Assembly: GCF_009183815.1 (NCBI RefSeq)
Contig: NZ_WEHX01000002.1
Location: forward strand, 1-64,000
Length of the DNA stretch: 64,000 nt
Reading direction: 5' to 3'
Source: Sutterella seckii
GTDB lineage: Bacteria > Pseudomonadota > Gammaproteobacteria > Burkholderiales > Burkholderiaceae_F
Both the position numbers and the translations under genes were made by a program. The notes beneath the pieces are model-generated. The model saw only the letters and a program-made list of their open reading frames with translations. It searched no databases and had not been told where the DNA came from. Below are positions 36,794 through 47,946 of this stretch, piece after piece; the first letter of the stretch is position 1, and each line of letters starts with the position of its first letter.

Positions 36794-38488
36794 TTACTTC
36801 TGCTCGAGCTTGGCCTTGAGCAGAGCGCCAAGGTTCGTCGTGCCCGTGGCGGAGCCGGCGTCAGCGTTGACGCGATCGAGCGCAACGCGGGCTTCAGCGG
36901 CGTCCTTAGCCTTGATGGAGAGCTGGATGCTGCGGTTCTTGCGATCAAGGCTGATCACGGCAGCTTCAACTTCCTGGCCGACGGAGAGGACGGTCGTGGC
37001 GTCTTCAACGCGATCCGTGGAGATCTCGGAAGCGCGGAGGTAGCCTTCGACGTCGTTGCCGAGGTCGATCACGGCGCCCTTGGCGTCAACCGACTTGACG
37101 GTGCCCTTGACGACGGCGCCCTTCTCGTGCGTGGAAGCGAACGTGCCGAACGGATCGCCGCCGAGCTGCTTGATGCCGAGGCTGATGCGTTCGCGATCGG
37201 TGTCGATGGCGAGAACCATGGCTTCGACTTCGTCGCCCTTCTTGTACTGGCGGACAGCTTCTTCACCGGACTCGTTCCAGGAGAGGTCGGAGAGGTGAAC
37301 GAGGCCATCAATGCCGCCCGGAAGGCCGATGAAGACGCCGAAGTCCGTGATCGACTTGATCTGGCCCTTGACGCGATCACCCTTCTTGTGGGACTGAGCG
37401 AACTCATCCCAGGGATTCGGCTTGCACTGCTTCATGCCGAGGCTGATGCGGCGGCGGTCTTCGTCGATGTCGAGAACCATGACTTCGACTTCATCGCCCA
37501 GCTGAACAACCTTGCGCGGATCGACGTTCTTGTTCGTCCAATCCATTTCGGAAACGTGCACGAGGCCTTCGATGCCGGCTTCGACTTCAACGAACGCACC
37601 GTAGTCGGTGATGTTCGTGACCTTGCCGAAGAGGCGGGTGCCCTTCGGATAGCGGCGGCTGATGCCGATCCACGGATCTTCGCCGAGCTGCTTGAGGCCG
37701 AGGGAGACGCGGCTCTTTTCCTTGTCGAACTTGAGAACCTTGGCGGTGATTTCCTGACCAACCTGAACAACTTCGCTCGGGTGGCGGACGCGGCGCCAGG
37801 CGAGGTCGGTGATGTGGAGGAGGCCGTCGATGCCGCCGAGGTCAACGAACGCACCGTAGTCGGTGATGTTCTTGACGATGCCCTTGACGATGGCGCCTTC
37901 CTGGAGCGTCTCGAGGAGCTTGGCGCGTTCTTCGCCCATGTTGGCTTCGACGACGGCGCGGCGGGAGACGACAACGTTGTTGCGCTTGCGGTCAAGCTTG
38001 ATGACCTTGAACTCGAAGGTCTTGCCTTCGTACGGCGTCGTGTCCTTGACCGGACGGGTGTCGACGAGCGAACCCGGGAGGAAGGCGCGGATGCCGTTGG
38101 TCATGACGGTGAGGCCGCCCTTGACCTTGCCCGTGACCGTACCGGTGACGAGTTCGCCGGATTCGAGAGCCTGCTCGAGGTTCATCCAGGCGGCGAGGCG
38201 CTTGGCCTTGTCACGCGAGAGGATCGTATCGCCGTAGCCGTTTTCGACAGACTCAATGGCGACGGAGACGAAGTCGCCCGGCTTGACGGTCACTTCGCCA
38301 TGGTCATCCTTGAACTCATCGATAGGCACGTAGGCTTCGCTCTTCAGGCCGGCGTTGACGACGACGAAGTTGTAGTCGACGCGGACGACTTCAGCGGTGA
38401 TGACTTCACCCTGACGCATTTCCTGGCTGGCAAGGCTCTGCTCAAAGAGCTCAGCGAAGGATTCGGGCTTGTTGGTTTCGTTGGACAT
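36794..38488 (-). CDS. rpsA: 30S ribosomal protein S1
   Basis: Unfolds mRNA and supports initiation on messages with weak Shine-Dalgarno sites. The 564-residue protein has six S1 (OB-fold) repeats, visible from recurring GxVxxIxxFGAFVxL-type strands such as [35 protein letters not shown] and [18 protein letters not shown]. The start at 38488 ([11 protein letters not shown]) matches the family; a nine-codon extension upstream does not. There is no Shine-Dalgarno sequence before the ATG, only an A/U-rich ATTATTTTTTCCACA. In E. coli rpsA lacks a strong site too and is autoregulated. Between cmk and ihfB as usual. Confidence 0.98.
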   Translation of the reverse strand: MSNETNKPESFAELFEQSLASQEMRQGEVITAEVVRVDYNFVVVNAGLKSEAYVPIDEFKDDHGEVTVKPGDFVSVAIESVENGYGDTILSRDKAKRLAAWMNLEQALESGELVTGTVTGKVKGGLTVMTNGIRAFLPGSLVDTRPVKDTTPYEGKTFEFKVIKLDRKRNNVVVSRRAVVEANMGEERAKLLETLQEGAIVKGIVKNITDYGAFVDLGGIDGLLHITDLAWRRVRHPSEVVQVGQEITAKVLKFDKEKSRVSLGLKQLGEDPWIGISRRYPKGTRLFGKVTNITDYGAFVEVEAGIEGLVHVSEMDWTNKNVDPRKVVQLGDEVEVMVLDIDEDRRRISLGMKQCKPNPWDEFAQSHKKGDRVKGQIKSITDFGVFIGLPGGIDGLVHLSDLSWNESGEEAVRQYKKGDEVEAMVLAIDTDRERISLGIKQLGGDPFGTFASTHEKGAVVKGTVKSVDAKGAVIDLGNDVEGYLRASEISTDRVEDATTVLSVGQEVEAAVISLDRKNRSIQLSIKAKDAAEARVALDRVNADAGSATGTTNLGALLKAKLEQK

Positions 38489-38626
38489 TGTGGAAAAAAT
38501 AATGTTTGGAAGCACGCCGCATCCCTGAATCTCTGGATGCAGGAACGGGCGGAGTTGATGGAAAAATACGGGCGGCTGTCCGCTAATCCGGACACCACCC
38601 GAAGGAAACGTTTATGTTACAGCAAC

Positions 38627-39283
38627 TTAGCGAGCGAGTTGCCACCAGTCGAGCACTTTTTTAACGACTTCGTCAATCGTCATGTCGGAAGTGTCGAGAA
38701 GCTTTGCATCCGCTGCGGGCTTGAGGGGCGCCGCGGCGCGTTCCCGGTCGCGACGGTCGCGCTCCTCGAGGTCGCGCGTAAGCGCTGCCCGATCGGCCTT
38801 GAGCCCTCTTGCCTCGAGCTGCTTCGCGCGCCGCTCGGCCCGCACGGCAGCGGATGCCGTCATGAAAATCTTGAGGGGCGCCTCAGGGAAAACCACCGTT
38901 CCCATGTCGCGGCCGTCAGCAACAAGGCCAGGCGCTTCCGCAGCATTCCTCTGCAGATCAAAAAGCGCCTTTCTCACGCCCGGAATAGCGGCCACCTGAG
39001 AAGCGGCAACCCCCACCTTTTCCGTGCGGATCGCTTCCGTCACATCGCGGCCTTCGAGCCAGATCCTTGAATCGCGAAAGAGGGGCTTCAGGTTTCTGGC
39101 AACCGCTTCCGCAGCCGGACCGTCAGAGAGGTCGATGCCGGCCTCAAGGGACGCCAGCGCGGCAAGCCGGTAGAGCGCGCCGCTGTCGAGATAATGGAAA
39201 CCGAGCGCCCTGGCAGCGCGTTCGGCAATCGTTCCCTTGCCGCTCGCGGCCGGTCCGTCAATGGTGATCACTGGTACGGTCAT
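38627..39283 (-). CDS. cmk: Cytidylate kinase
   Basis: Phosphorylates CMP and dCMP. The 218-residue protein has the P-loop GPAASGKGT (10-18), the CMP-binding LDSGALYRLAAL, the GRDMGTVVFP segment and the lid arginines around RDLEERDRRDRERA. It starts 37 bases after serC and is followed by rpsA at 138 bases, the common serC-cmk-rpsA order. Confidence 0.96.
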   Translation of the reverse strand: MTVPVITIDGPAASGKGTIAERAARALGFHYLDSGALYRLAALASLEAGIDLSDGPAAEAVARNLKPLFRDSRIWLEGRDVTEAIRTEKVGVAASQVAAIPGVRKALFDLQRNAAEAPGLVADGRDMGTVVFPEAPLKIFMTASAAVRAERRAKQLEARGLKADRAALTRDLEERDRRDRERAAAPLKPAADAKLLDTSDMTIDEVVKKVLDWWQLAR

Positions 39284-39320
39284 TTTTCCCTCTCGCTAAG
39301 AAATCTGCTGCTCTCCGGTC

Positions 39321-40433
39321 TTATGCCGGAACGACGATCTTCGTTTTTGCCGGATGCCGGACGGCAAAGTTCCGCATGAAGTCGGCAAGCTTCACCGCCC
39401 CTTCAATCGGCATGGCGTTGTACATGGATGCCCGGATGCCTCCGACGGACCGGTGGCCCGCCAGATTAATGAACCCCTCTGCAGCGGCTTCCTTCACGAA
39501 GACGCTCGTCAGCGCCTCATCGCGAAGGCGGAAGACCACGTTGACGCGGCTTCTCGAACCCTCGGCGACATGCGACACATAGGTGTCGGAGAGTTCGCTG
39601 ATGACGCTGTAGAGCTGCGACGAGCGGACGAGCGCGCGGGCATTGAGCTTCTCGAGCCCGCCTTCATTCTCAATCCACTCGGCCATGAGGTTCGCGACAT
39701 AGAGCTGAAAGACGGGCGGCGTATTGGGAACGCTGTCGGTACGGCTGTAGACGCCGTAGTTGAGAAGCGTCGGCACCTCGGCAGTCGCGAGCCCGAGCAG
39801 ATCACGCCGAAGAATCACGACCGAAAGACCGGCGATGCCGAAATTCTTCTGCGCGGCGGCCCAGATGAGGCCGAATCTATTGACGTCCACGGGCCTCGTC
39901 ATGAAGTTGCTCGACATGTCCGCGACGAGCGGCACGTCGGGCGCGTCCGTCAGCATCGGAGGCGCCGGAAATTCCACGCCGTGGATGGTTTCGTTGTCGC
40001 AATACGCGCAGTAGCTCGATTCCGGAAGGACTTCGAGCTCTTCATTGGCGGGCGCTCTCGTGCCCGACCCGGAATAAGCGGTCTGCACGCGCCCGAACCG
40101 GAGCGCTTCCTTTGCGGCCGCCTTGCTCCAGGCGCCCGTGATGATGTAGGTCGAAAGCGTCCCGGCTCCCAGGAGATTCATGGGCACCATCGAAAACTGC
40201 ATGCGCCCGCCGCCCTGGCAGAAAAGGATGTCGTAATTGTCGGGCACCTTGAGGAGCGAGCGGATCCGGGCCTTCAGGTTCCGCATGATCTCCGCAACCT
40301 GCGGTCCCCGGTGGCCTGCCTCGAGAATCGAAAAGCCGAGTCCCTGATAGTCGAGGAGCTCCGACTGGATCCGCGAGAGCACCGGCTCAGGCAGCATCGC
40401 CGGACCGGGAGCGAAATTGAAAGGTCGTTTCAT
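39321..40433 (-). CDS. serC: Phosphoserine aminotransferase
   Basis: Makes 3-phosphoserine for serine synthesis and 4-phosphohydroxythreonine for pyridoxal phosphate. The 370-residue protein opens MKRPFNFAPGPAMLP. It has the QGGGRMQFSMVPMNLL block, the cofactor-binding lysine Lys197 in AAAQKNFGIAGLS and the GGIRASMYNAMP arginine motif near the end. GGGGG precedes the ATG at 40433; the frame is open upstream but the family start is unambiguous. It follows gyrA by 64 bases across a hairpin. Confidence 0.96.
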   Translation of the reverse strand: MKRPFNFAPGPAMLPEPVLSRIQSELLDYQGLGFSILEAGHRGPQVAEIMRNLKARIRSLLKVPDNYDILFCQGGGRMQFSMVPMNLLGAGTLSTYIITGAWSKAAAKEALRFGRVQTAYSGSGTRAPANEELEVLPESSYCAYCDNETIHGVEFPAPPMLTDAPDVPLVADMSSNFMTRPVDVNRFGLIWAAAQKNFGIAGLSVVILRRDLLGLATAEVPTLLNYGVYSRTDSVPNTPPVFQLYVANLMAEWIENEGGLEKLNARALVRSSQLYSVISELSDTYVSHVAEGSRSRVNVVFRLRDEALTSVFVKEAAAEGFINLAGHRSVGGIRASMYNAMPIEGAVKLADFMRNFAVRHPAKTKIVVPA

Positions 40434-40452
40434 GGGAACCCCCATCAGACTC

Positions 40453-40476
40453 AAGCCCGGCAGAAAGACCGGGCTT
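40453..40476 (-). terminator. Hairpin between gyrA and serC
   Basis: AAGCCCGG (40453-40460) pairs with CCGGGCTT (40469-40476). The minus strand continues GAGTCTGA, no T run, so it may only attenuate. Confidence 0.4.
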
Positions 40477-40497
40477 GATCGTTGAGTGCGTGGTGAA

Positions 40498-43290
<2,793 letters not shown>

Positions 43291-43549
43291 CAGCTCACCT
43301 GTTAGAGATGCGCCGCTTCGATGTCAGCGCACAAAAGGCCGCGGGCGCCTCGAGGGCTCAACCGCATGCGCAACATTTGAGAGCATGCATGCGGGAGCCG
43401 GCCGCCTGCGGCAATATCAGAAACGAGTTATTTTATCAGCTTCCATCCATTTTCCATCCCGCACGAACGGGCGCAGAGAGAGCCTCTCCGGAGTCTCGCC
43501 GGCGCCTTCGCTCCTGCCGCCGTTTTCCTTTCCACAGAAGAGAAAAGAA

Positions 43550-44869
43550 GTGCTCAACGCAGATACGATCATTGAGGCCCGCTGGGTCATTCCTGTCGCC
43601 CCGAAGGGCGTCATTCTTGAGAACACCTCCGTCGTGATTGCCGACGGCCGGATCATCGATCTGCTTCCGATTTCCGAAGCGCGCACGAAGTACAGCGCCC
43701 CGGAAGTCGTTTCCCTTCCGGAGAGCGCGCTCCTCCCGGGCTTCGTCAATCTGCATTCCCATGCCGCCATGAATCTCGTGCGCGGCCTCGGCGCCGACCT
43801 TCCCCTCATGGACTGGCTCACGAAGAAGATCTGGCCCGCCGAAGGAAAGCTCATGAGTCCGGAATTCGTGCGCGAGGGCTCGTGGCTCGCGGGTCTCGAA
43901 ATGGCCGCGGGGGGCGTGACGACGACTTCCGACCACTACTTCTTCCCGAAGGCCGCTGCCGAGGGGCTCCGCTCGGCGGGGCTTCGCTGCGCGGTCTCCG
44001 GAATCGTGATCGGCTTCCCCTCGGCCTGGGCAAAAAACAACGCCGAATACCTTGAAAAGTCCGAGGCGCTGATCCGCGAATTCGAGGGCGACCGCTTCAT
44101 CCGCACCACCATTGCGCCTCATGCGCCCTATACGGTGTCGGACGACTCCCTCAAGGCCTGCGCGGCGATTTCAGACCGCTACGGCGTGCCGATTCACATG
44201 CATGTGAACGAAACCGCGGGAGAAGTGGCCGACAGCCTGCGCGACCACGGCGAACGCCCGATCGAGCGCCTTCGCCGCTGCGGTCTCCTGAACGACCGCC
44301 TTATTGCCGTCCACAGCGTGCACGCCAATGACGACGACATCCGCGCGATGGCGGCCGCCCGTTCAAGCGCCTGCCACTGCCCGTGCTCCAACCTGAAGCT
44401 TGCCTCGGGCTTCGCCCCCGTCGCCAAGTTCCTCGCTGCGGGCGTCAATCTCGGCATCGGCACCGACGGTGCTGCGAGCAACGACAAGCTCGACATGCTC
44501 GGCGAAACGCGTCTGGCGGCCATGCTTGCCAAAGCCGTTGCGGGCGACCCCACCGCCGCCCCCGTCTTCGACATGCTCGAGGCGGCGACCCTCGGGGGCG
44601 CACGCGCGCTCAAGTGGGAGAGGGAAATCGGCTCTCTTGAAAAGGGCAAGGCCGCCGACATGTTTGCCATTTGCCTCGGCACTCCGGAGTCGCTCCCTGT
44701 TCAGGACCCCGCCGCACAGATTCTTTATTCGGCCGGGCGCGAATGCATCACGCACACCTGGGTGGACGGAAGCCTCATCATGGAGAAGTCTCAGCAGACG
44801 GTCTATCCCGATCCTCAGGCGATTGAGCGCGCCCGTTCGCTCGCCGCCAAGTGGCAGAGTCGAATTTGA
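43550..44869 (+). CDS. mtaD: TRZ/ATZ-family amidohydrolase, probable MTA/SAH deaminase
   Basis: Zinc-dependent deaminase of the amidohydrolase superfamily, closest by eye to 5'-methylthioadenosine/S-adenosylhomocysteine deaminase. The 439-residue chain has LPGFVNLHSHAAMNLVRG (first metal His pair), HMHVNETAGEV, AVHSVHAN and the metal Asp in IGTDGAASNDKLDM. GTG at 43550 is the likely start; the frame is open to 43253 but that part is not family-like and overlaps gyrA. In Burkholderiales this gene usually precedes ubiG and gph near ompA and gyrA; ubiG is not present here. Substrate within the family is not certain. It is divergent from gyrA over about 260 bases. Confidence 0.82.
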   Translation: MLNADTIIEARWVIPVAPKGVILENTSVVIADGRIIDLLPISEARTKYSAPEVVSLPESALLPGFVNLHSHAAMNLVRGLGADLPLMDWLTKKIWPAEGKLMSPEFVREGSWLAGLEMAAGGVTTTSDHYFFPKAAAEGLRSAGLRCAVSGIVIGFPSAWAKNNAEYLEKSEALIREFEGDRFIRTTIAPHAPYTVSDDSLKACAAISDRYGVPIHMHVNETAGEVADSLRDHGERPIERLRRCGLLNDRLIAVHSVHANDDDIRAMAAARSSACHCPCSNLKLASGFAPVAKFLAAGVNLGIGTDGAASNDKLDMLGETRLAAMLAKAVAGDPTAAPVFDMLEAATLGGARALKWEREIGSLEKGKAADMFAICLGTPESLPVQDPAAQILYSAGRECITHTWVDGSLIMEKSQQTVYPDPQAIERARSLAAKWQSRI

Positions 44870-44882
44870 TATTCCGATTCAG

Positions 44883-44926
44883 TTTTCCTGCCGCCGAGCA
44901 TCCGATGTCGGGCCGCGGCAGGAAAA
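44883..44926. repeat. Long hairpin after mtaD
   Basis: TTTTCCTGCCGC (44883-44894) pairs perfectly with GCGGCAGGAAAA (44915-44926) around a 20-base loop. AAAA rather than T's follow on the plus strand, so it is not a standard terminator there. Confidence 0.5.
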
Positions 44927-44988
44927 AACATCCGGGATTAAAACGCTCATCATTGATCTTGATGCAAAGATCCTCGAAGTGCTTTGTC

Positions 44989-44994
44989 TATAAT
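44989..44994 (+). promoter_or_regulatory. Probable -10 box of ompA
   Basis: Perfect TATAAT 164 bases upstream of ompA, preceded by TGTC. No good -35 lies 16-18 bases upstream. The resulting leader of about 155 nucleotides contains a GCCGCTC/GAGCGGC hairpin (45033-45039 with 45051-45057). Confidence 0.5.
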
Positions 44995-45157
44995 GGGCGA
45001 CGCTTGAAAATCTTCCCATGCTGACCCGAACAGCCGCTCTGAAATGCATCGAGCGGCCGAAGATCAGCTTGATTTCCCACTGCGGGATGACCAGTCAGTG
45101 CCGTCTAAAGAAAGGACAGGCATTCTTCCTCGTCCTGTTTTCTAAAAGGATCCTCAA

Positions 45158-45829
45158 ATGAAGACTTCCGCGAAGCTTTGCGGCATTGCCGCCGCTCTTC
45201 TTCTCGCTGCTTCCTTCAATGCCTCTGCCGCCGAGACCGTGAACCCCTACGTTCATTCCTCCTCCGGCCAGATCGTGAAGAACAGCACCGATCTTTGCTG
45301 GCGCACCGGCTTCTGGACCCCGGCTCTTGCCGAGGCGATGGGTGTTGACGGCGCCGGCTGCGCTTGCGATGCCGACATCCTCGACAAGCAGGCCTGCACC
45401 GCTGTTGAAGCTCCTGTTGCCACGAAGTCCGCTGAAAAGGTGACCTTCTCGGCCGACACGCTCTTCAACTTCGACCGCGCCACGCTCAAGCCCGAAGGCC
45501 AGGCCGTCCTTGACGACCTCGTCTCCCGCATCGCCGGCGTTGACATCGAAGTCATCCTCTCGACCGGCTATGCCGACCGTATCGGCAAGCCCGCTTACAA
45601 CGAGAAGCTCTCGCAGCGTCGTGCCGACGCCGTCAAGGCCTACCTCGTTCAGAAGGGTGTTGATGCCGCTCTGATCAAGACCGAAGGCAAGGGCTCCGCT
45701 GACCCGGTCGTCAACTGCCCGAACCCCTCCAAGGCCGGTCAGATCAAGAACTTCCGCGCGCTCGTTGACTGCCTGCAGCCCAACCGCCGCGCCGTCGTTG
45801 AAGTTGTCGGCTCCCGTCCGGCCATGTAA
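45158..45829 (+). CDS. ompA: OmpA-family outer-membrane/peptidoglycan-binding protein
   Basis: The 223-residue precursor has a signal peptide ending ASFNASA, a short N-terminal domain with a Cys-rich segment (CWRTGFWTPALAEAMG, GCACDAD) typical of betaproteobacterial OmpA, and a C-terminal OmpA peptidoglycan-binding domain (about 95-218). That domain shows FNFDRATLKPEG, TGYADRIG and NEKLSQRRADAVKAYL. There is no eight-stranded barrel, so it anchors envelope layers rather than forming a pore. AAAGGA precedes the ATG. A terminator follows. Codon usage is strongly biased to C/G-ending codons, as in highly expressed genes. Confidence 0.92.
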   Translation: MKTSAKLCGIAAALLLAASFNASAAETVNPYVHSSSGQIVKNSTDLCWRTGFWTPALAEAMGVDGAGCACDADILDKQACTAVEAPVATKSAEKVTFSADTLFNFDRATLKPEGQAVLDDLVSRIAGVDIEVILSTGYADRIGKPAYNEKLSQRRADAVKAYLVQKGVDAALIKTEGKGSADPVVNCPNPSKAGQIKNFRALVDCLQPNRRAVVEVVGSRPAM

Positions 45830-45870
45830 TCTTCCTCAGATGCCCCATGCATCTGTAGGCTGATCGCAAC

Positions 45871-45903
45871 AAAGCCCCTGTCTACCGGCAGGGGCTTTCC
45901 TTT
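45871..45903 (+). terminator. Intrinsic terminator of ompA
   Basis: AAAGCCCCTG (45871-45880) pairs with CAGGGGCTTT (45889-45898), followed by CCTTTATG. Confidence 0.75.
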
Positions 45904-45921
45904 ATGTGAAAAAAGAAAATC

Positions 45922-46578
45922 ATGATCCCCGGCCTCTTTCTTTTCGACCTTGACGGAACGCTCGTCGATACCGCGCCCGATCTCGGGGGCGCCGTGAACG
46001 ACATGCGCATTGCCCGCGGTCTTGAGCCGCTCCCGCTCGACCTCCTTCGCGAACCTGCAGGGCACGGTGCTCCGAAGCTCCTCAAGGCGGCCTTCAACAT
46101 GGAGACGACGGATGAAGCGTATCCGGCGATGCGTGCGGAGTTTCTGAAGAACTACGCGGCGCGCGGCGTATCCCATTCGCCGCTCTTTGCCGGCATCCGG
46201 GAGCTCCTGGAAGCGCTCCGCGAAATGCATGTTCCCATGGGCGTCGTCACGAATAAGCCGCAGGAACTCGCCGACAGGGTCTGCCGGGAACTTGATCTCA
46301 GCGACTTCATGGAGGTCGTGATCGGCCTCGGGCCCGAAGGCACGAAACTGAAGCCCGCTCCGGATTCGCTGCTCCTGGCGCTGAAGCGGACCGGGATCCC
46401 CGCGGAAAAAACGCTCTATGCGGGCGACAACACCAAGGATGCGCTCGCGGCTCAGGCGGCCGGAATGCCCTTTGCCTTTGTCGCCTGGGGCTGCCAGCAG
46501 GAACTGCCTGATAGAGCGCTCTATGAATGCGCTGCCCGGACCCCTGCAGACCTCCTCTCCTGGATGCTCCGGCGGTAA
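45922..46578 (+). CDS. gph: Phosphoglycolate phosphatase (HAD family)
   Basis: Dephosphorylates 2-phosphoglycolate, a by-product of DNA repair; HAD-superfamily relatives have broader activity. The 218-residue protein shows motif I FDLDGTLVDTAPD (residues 8-20), the cap domain, motif II TNKP, motif III KPAPDS and motif IV AGDNTKDALAA (more often GDSxxD). Neighbourhood (ompA, deaminase) is the one seen for gph in Burkholderiales. The ribosome-binding site is poor. Confidence 0.85.
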   Translation: MIPGLFLFDLDGTLVDTAPDLGGAVNDMRIARGLEPLPLDLLREPAGHGAPKLLKAAFNMETTDEAYPAMRAEFLKNYAARGVSHSPLFAGIRELLEALREMHVPMGVVTNKPQELADRVCRELDLSDFMEVVIGLGPEGTKLKPAPDSLLLALKRTGIPAEKTLYAGDNTKDALAAQAAGMPFAFVAWGCQQELPDRALYECAARTPADLLSWMLRR

Positions 46579-46668
46579 GCGAAGCCGTTATGCTTTGATT
46601 TGTTGTGTAAACACCCCTCGGTTACTTTGCGTTTCAGACCATTCCTGCACTACCGGGCGTCTTCAGGG

Positions 46669-46674
46669 TATGAT
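46669..46674 (+). promoter_or_regulatory. Possible -10 box of the tmRNA gene
   Basis: TATGAT 16 bases before the mature tmRNA 5' end, consistent with a short precursor trimmed by RNase P. The -35 candidate CTGCAC (46645-46650, 18-base spacing) is weak. Confidence 0.4.
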
Positions 46675-46690
46675 TCGCGTCACCACATCC

Positions 46691-47053
46691 GGGGGCGCCT
46701 TGGTTTCGACGAGGATACTGACGCTGTCCGGTGCATGCCGAGGTGCAGTCACCTCGTAAATCCGCTGCAATCAATTAAACGCCAACAACAAGCGTTTCGC
46801 TCTCGCGGCTTAATCCCGCGGGATGCTGCACTGATTTGACTTTGGGTCAGGCAGGGCAACCTGCTGCAGCATCAAATTACAAAGCCTAGGTTCGCCGGCT
46901 GTCGTCGACGGCGTTCCGAAACTTAGATGACTGGGCAGCCGCTGGCCCGCCGATTGGCAAAACGGCTGTCGAGATCCAAATCATTCGGCTACGCATGTAG
47001 ATCCGCCAGAAAACGATTTTCGGACGCGGGTTCAACTCCCGCCGCCTCCACCA
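46691..47053 (+). ncRNA. ssrA: Transfer-messenger RNA (tmRNA)
   Basis: Rescues stalled ribosomes and tags the nascent chain. The 363-nucleotide RNA begins GGGGGCGCCTTGGTTTCGAC and ends with a T-arm (GGTTCAACTCCCGCC) and an encoded CCA, whose acceptor arms pair (GGGGGCG with CGCCTCC). The tag frame starts at GCC 46781 and reads ANNKRFALAA before TAA at 46811-46813; the LAA end is the ClpXP degron. It is the standard one-piece form. A terminator follows five bases after CCA. Confidence 0.97.
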
Positions 47054-47057
47054 ATTT

Positions 47058-47095
47058 TTAAAACCGCGACGCGCTTGAAGCACGCCGCGGTTTTT
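47058..47095 (+). terminator. Intrinsic terminator of tmRNA
   Basis: AAACCGCG (47061-47068) pairs with CGCGGTTT (47086-47093) and TTTTT ends the element. Confidence 0.85.
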
Positions 47096-47204
47096 GCATA
47101 TTGGGAAACCGGTAGCCCTATCGAATACCCGGCTTTTCGGGCTCCCGGAGCGCCGCATCGGCGCCGCGCCTTCCTTAAACCTCCTGGTGATTGCTAGGAT
47201 TAAG

Positions 47205-47241
47205 AGGCGTCTCAACATTCTCCTGAGACGCTTTCCTTTTA
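47205..47241 (+). terminator. Second terminator-like hairpin, upstream of torD-like gene
   Basis: GCGTCTCA (47207-47214) pairs with TGAGACGC (47224-47231), followed by TTTCCTTTT. It stands 37 bases before the torD-like start. It may be a backup tmRNA terminator or an attenuator. Confidence 0.6.
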
Positions 47242-47277
47242 AGTACCCGATTCTTTACTTCTGAGCGAAGACCCCCG

Positions 47278-47856
47278 ATGCCCACAGAAAACACCTTCTC
47301 CGCGCTTCAGCCCGCCTTTGACGCCCTTGCGCTCCTCTTCCTCCAGCCCGAAACGCTCGGCGCCGCCGCGCAGCTCCCGCAGGCGGCTGAAGTCATTCTT
47401 GAAGCCGGAGCCAGTCTTCCTCAGACGCTCAGAAGCCGGCTCGACGAAATTGCCGCCCGCACACCTGTAAGCGATCTTGCGCTCGCTCAGGCCTATGCAA
47501 AGCTTTTCCTCGGCGTGGGCGAGAAAACCATTCCGCTTTGCGAGAGCGCCTGGACGAGCGCTCAGCACCTGCTCTGCCAGGGGGCGGAACTTGAATGCCG
47601 CCGGGTCTATGAAGATGCCGGCCTCGAGCTCGCGGGCGGCTCCGTCGTTCCCGAGGATCATTTGGGGCTCATGCTCGGTTTCCTCGCGGTATCGGCGCTT
47701 CGCGGCGACGCCCGGACGGGCTTGAGCTTCTATCAAACGCACGCCGCTCCGCTGCTCCCGGCGATTGCCGATGCCATCCGTCAGCGCGGCGAAGCTGCCG
47801 GCCCCTATCTCGATGTCGCCGACCTCCTTGAAGGCATTCATCAGACTCTCGCCTGA
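47278..47856 (+). CDS. TorD/DmsD-family molybdoenzyme chaperone
   Basis: Cytoplasmic chaperone that binds the Tat leader of a DMSO reductase-family enzyme and holds it until the cofactor is inserted. The 192-residue all-helical protein has the family pattern YAKLFLGVGEKTIPLCESAW followed by VPEDHLGLMLGFLA (the PEDH hinge). The obvious client is the Tat-signal enzyme at 48597-50825, convergent on the other side of a shared terminator, so the two are not in one operon. Ribosome-binding site is weak. Whether it is TorD or DmsD type cannot be told. Confidence 0.85.
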   Translation: MPTENTFSALQPAFDALALLFLQPETLGAAAQLPQAAEVILEAGASLPQTLRSRLDEIAARTPVSDLALAQAYAKLFLGVGEKTIPLCESAWTSAQHLLCQGAELECRRVYEDAGLELAGGSVVPEDHLGLMLGFLAVSALRGDARTGLSFYQTHAAPLLPAIADAIRQRGEAAGPYLDVADLLEGIHQTLA

Positions 47857-47882
47857 AGAACTCGCCTCAAGGACCCGAACTA

Positions 47883-47925
47883 AGAAAGGCCGCCCGAAAG
47901 GATTTTCTCCCGGGCGGCCTTTCCG
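47883..47925. terminator. Bidirectional terminator between torD-like gene and ferredoxin subunit
   Basis: AAAGGCCGCCCG (47885-47896) pairs with CGGGCGGCCTTT (47911-47922). T tracts are short on both strands. Confidence 0.7.
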
Positions 47926-47946
47926 TTATGCCTTGAGACGAAGTGT

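Noticed and set aside
37127-39070. Long frame antisense to rpsA and cmk
   Set aside because: Repeats in it mirror the six S1 domains on the other strand.
46886-47218. Minus-strand frame with WWRRRELNPRPK
   Set aside because: It is antisense to the 3' part of tmRNA and its T arm; this string is a well-known false protein produced from tRNA-like ends.
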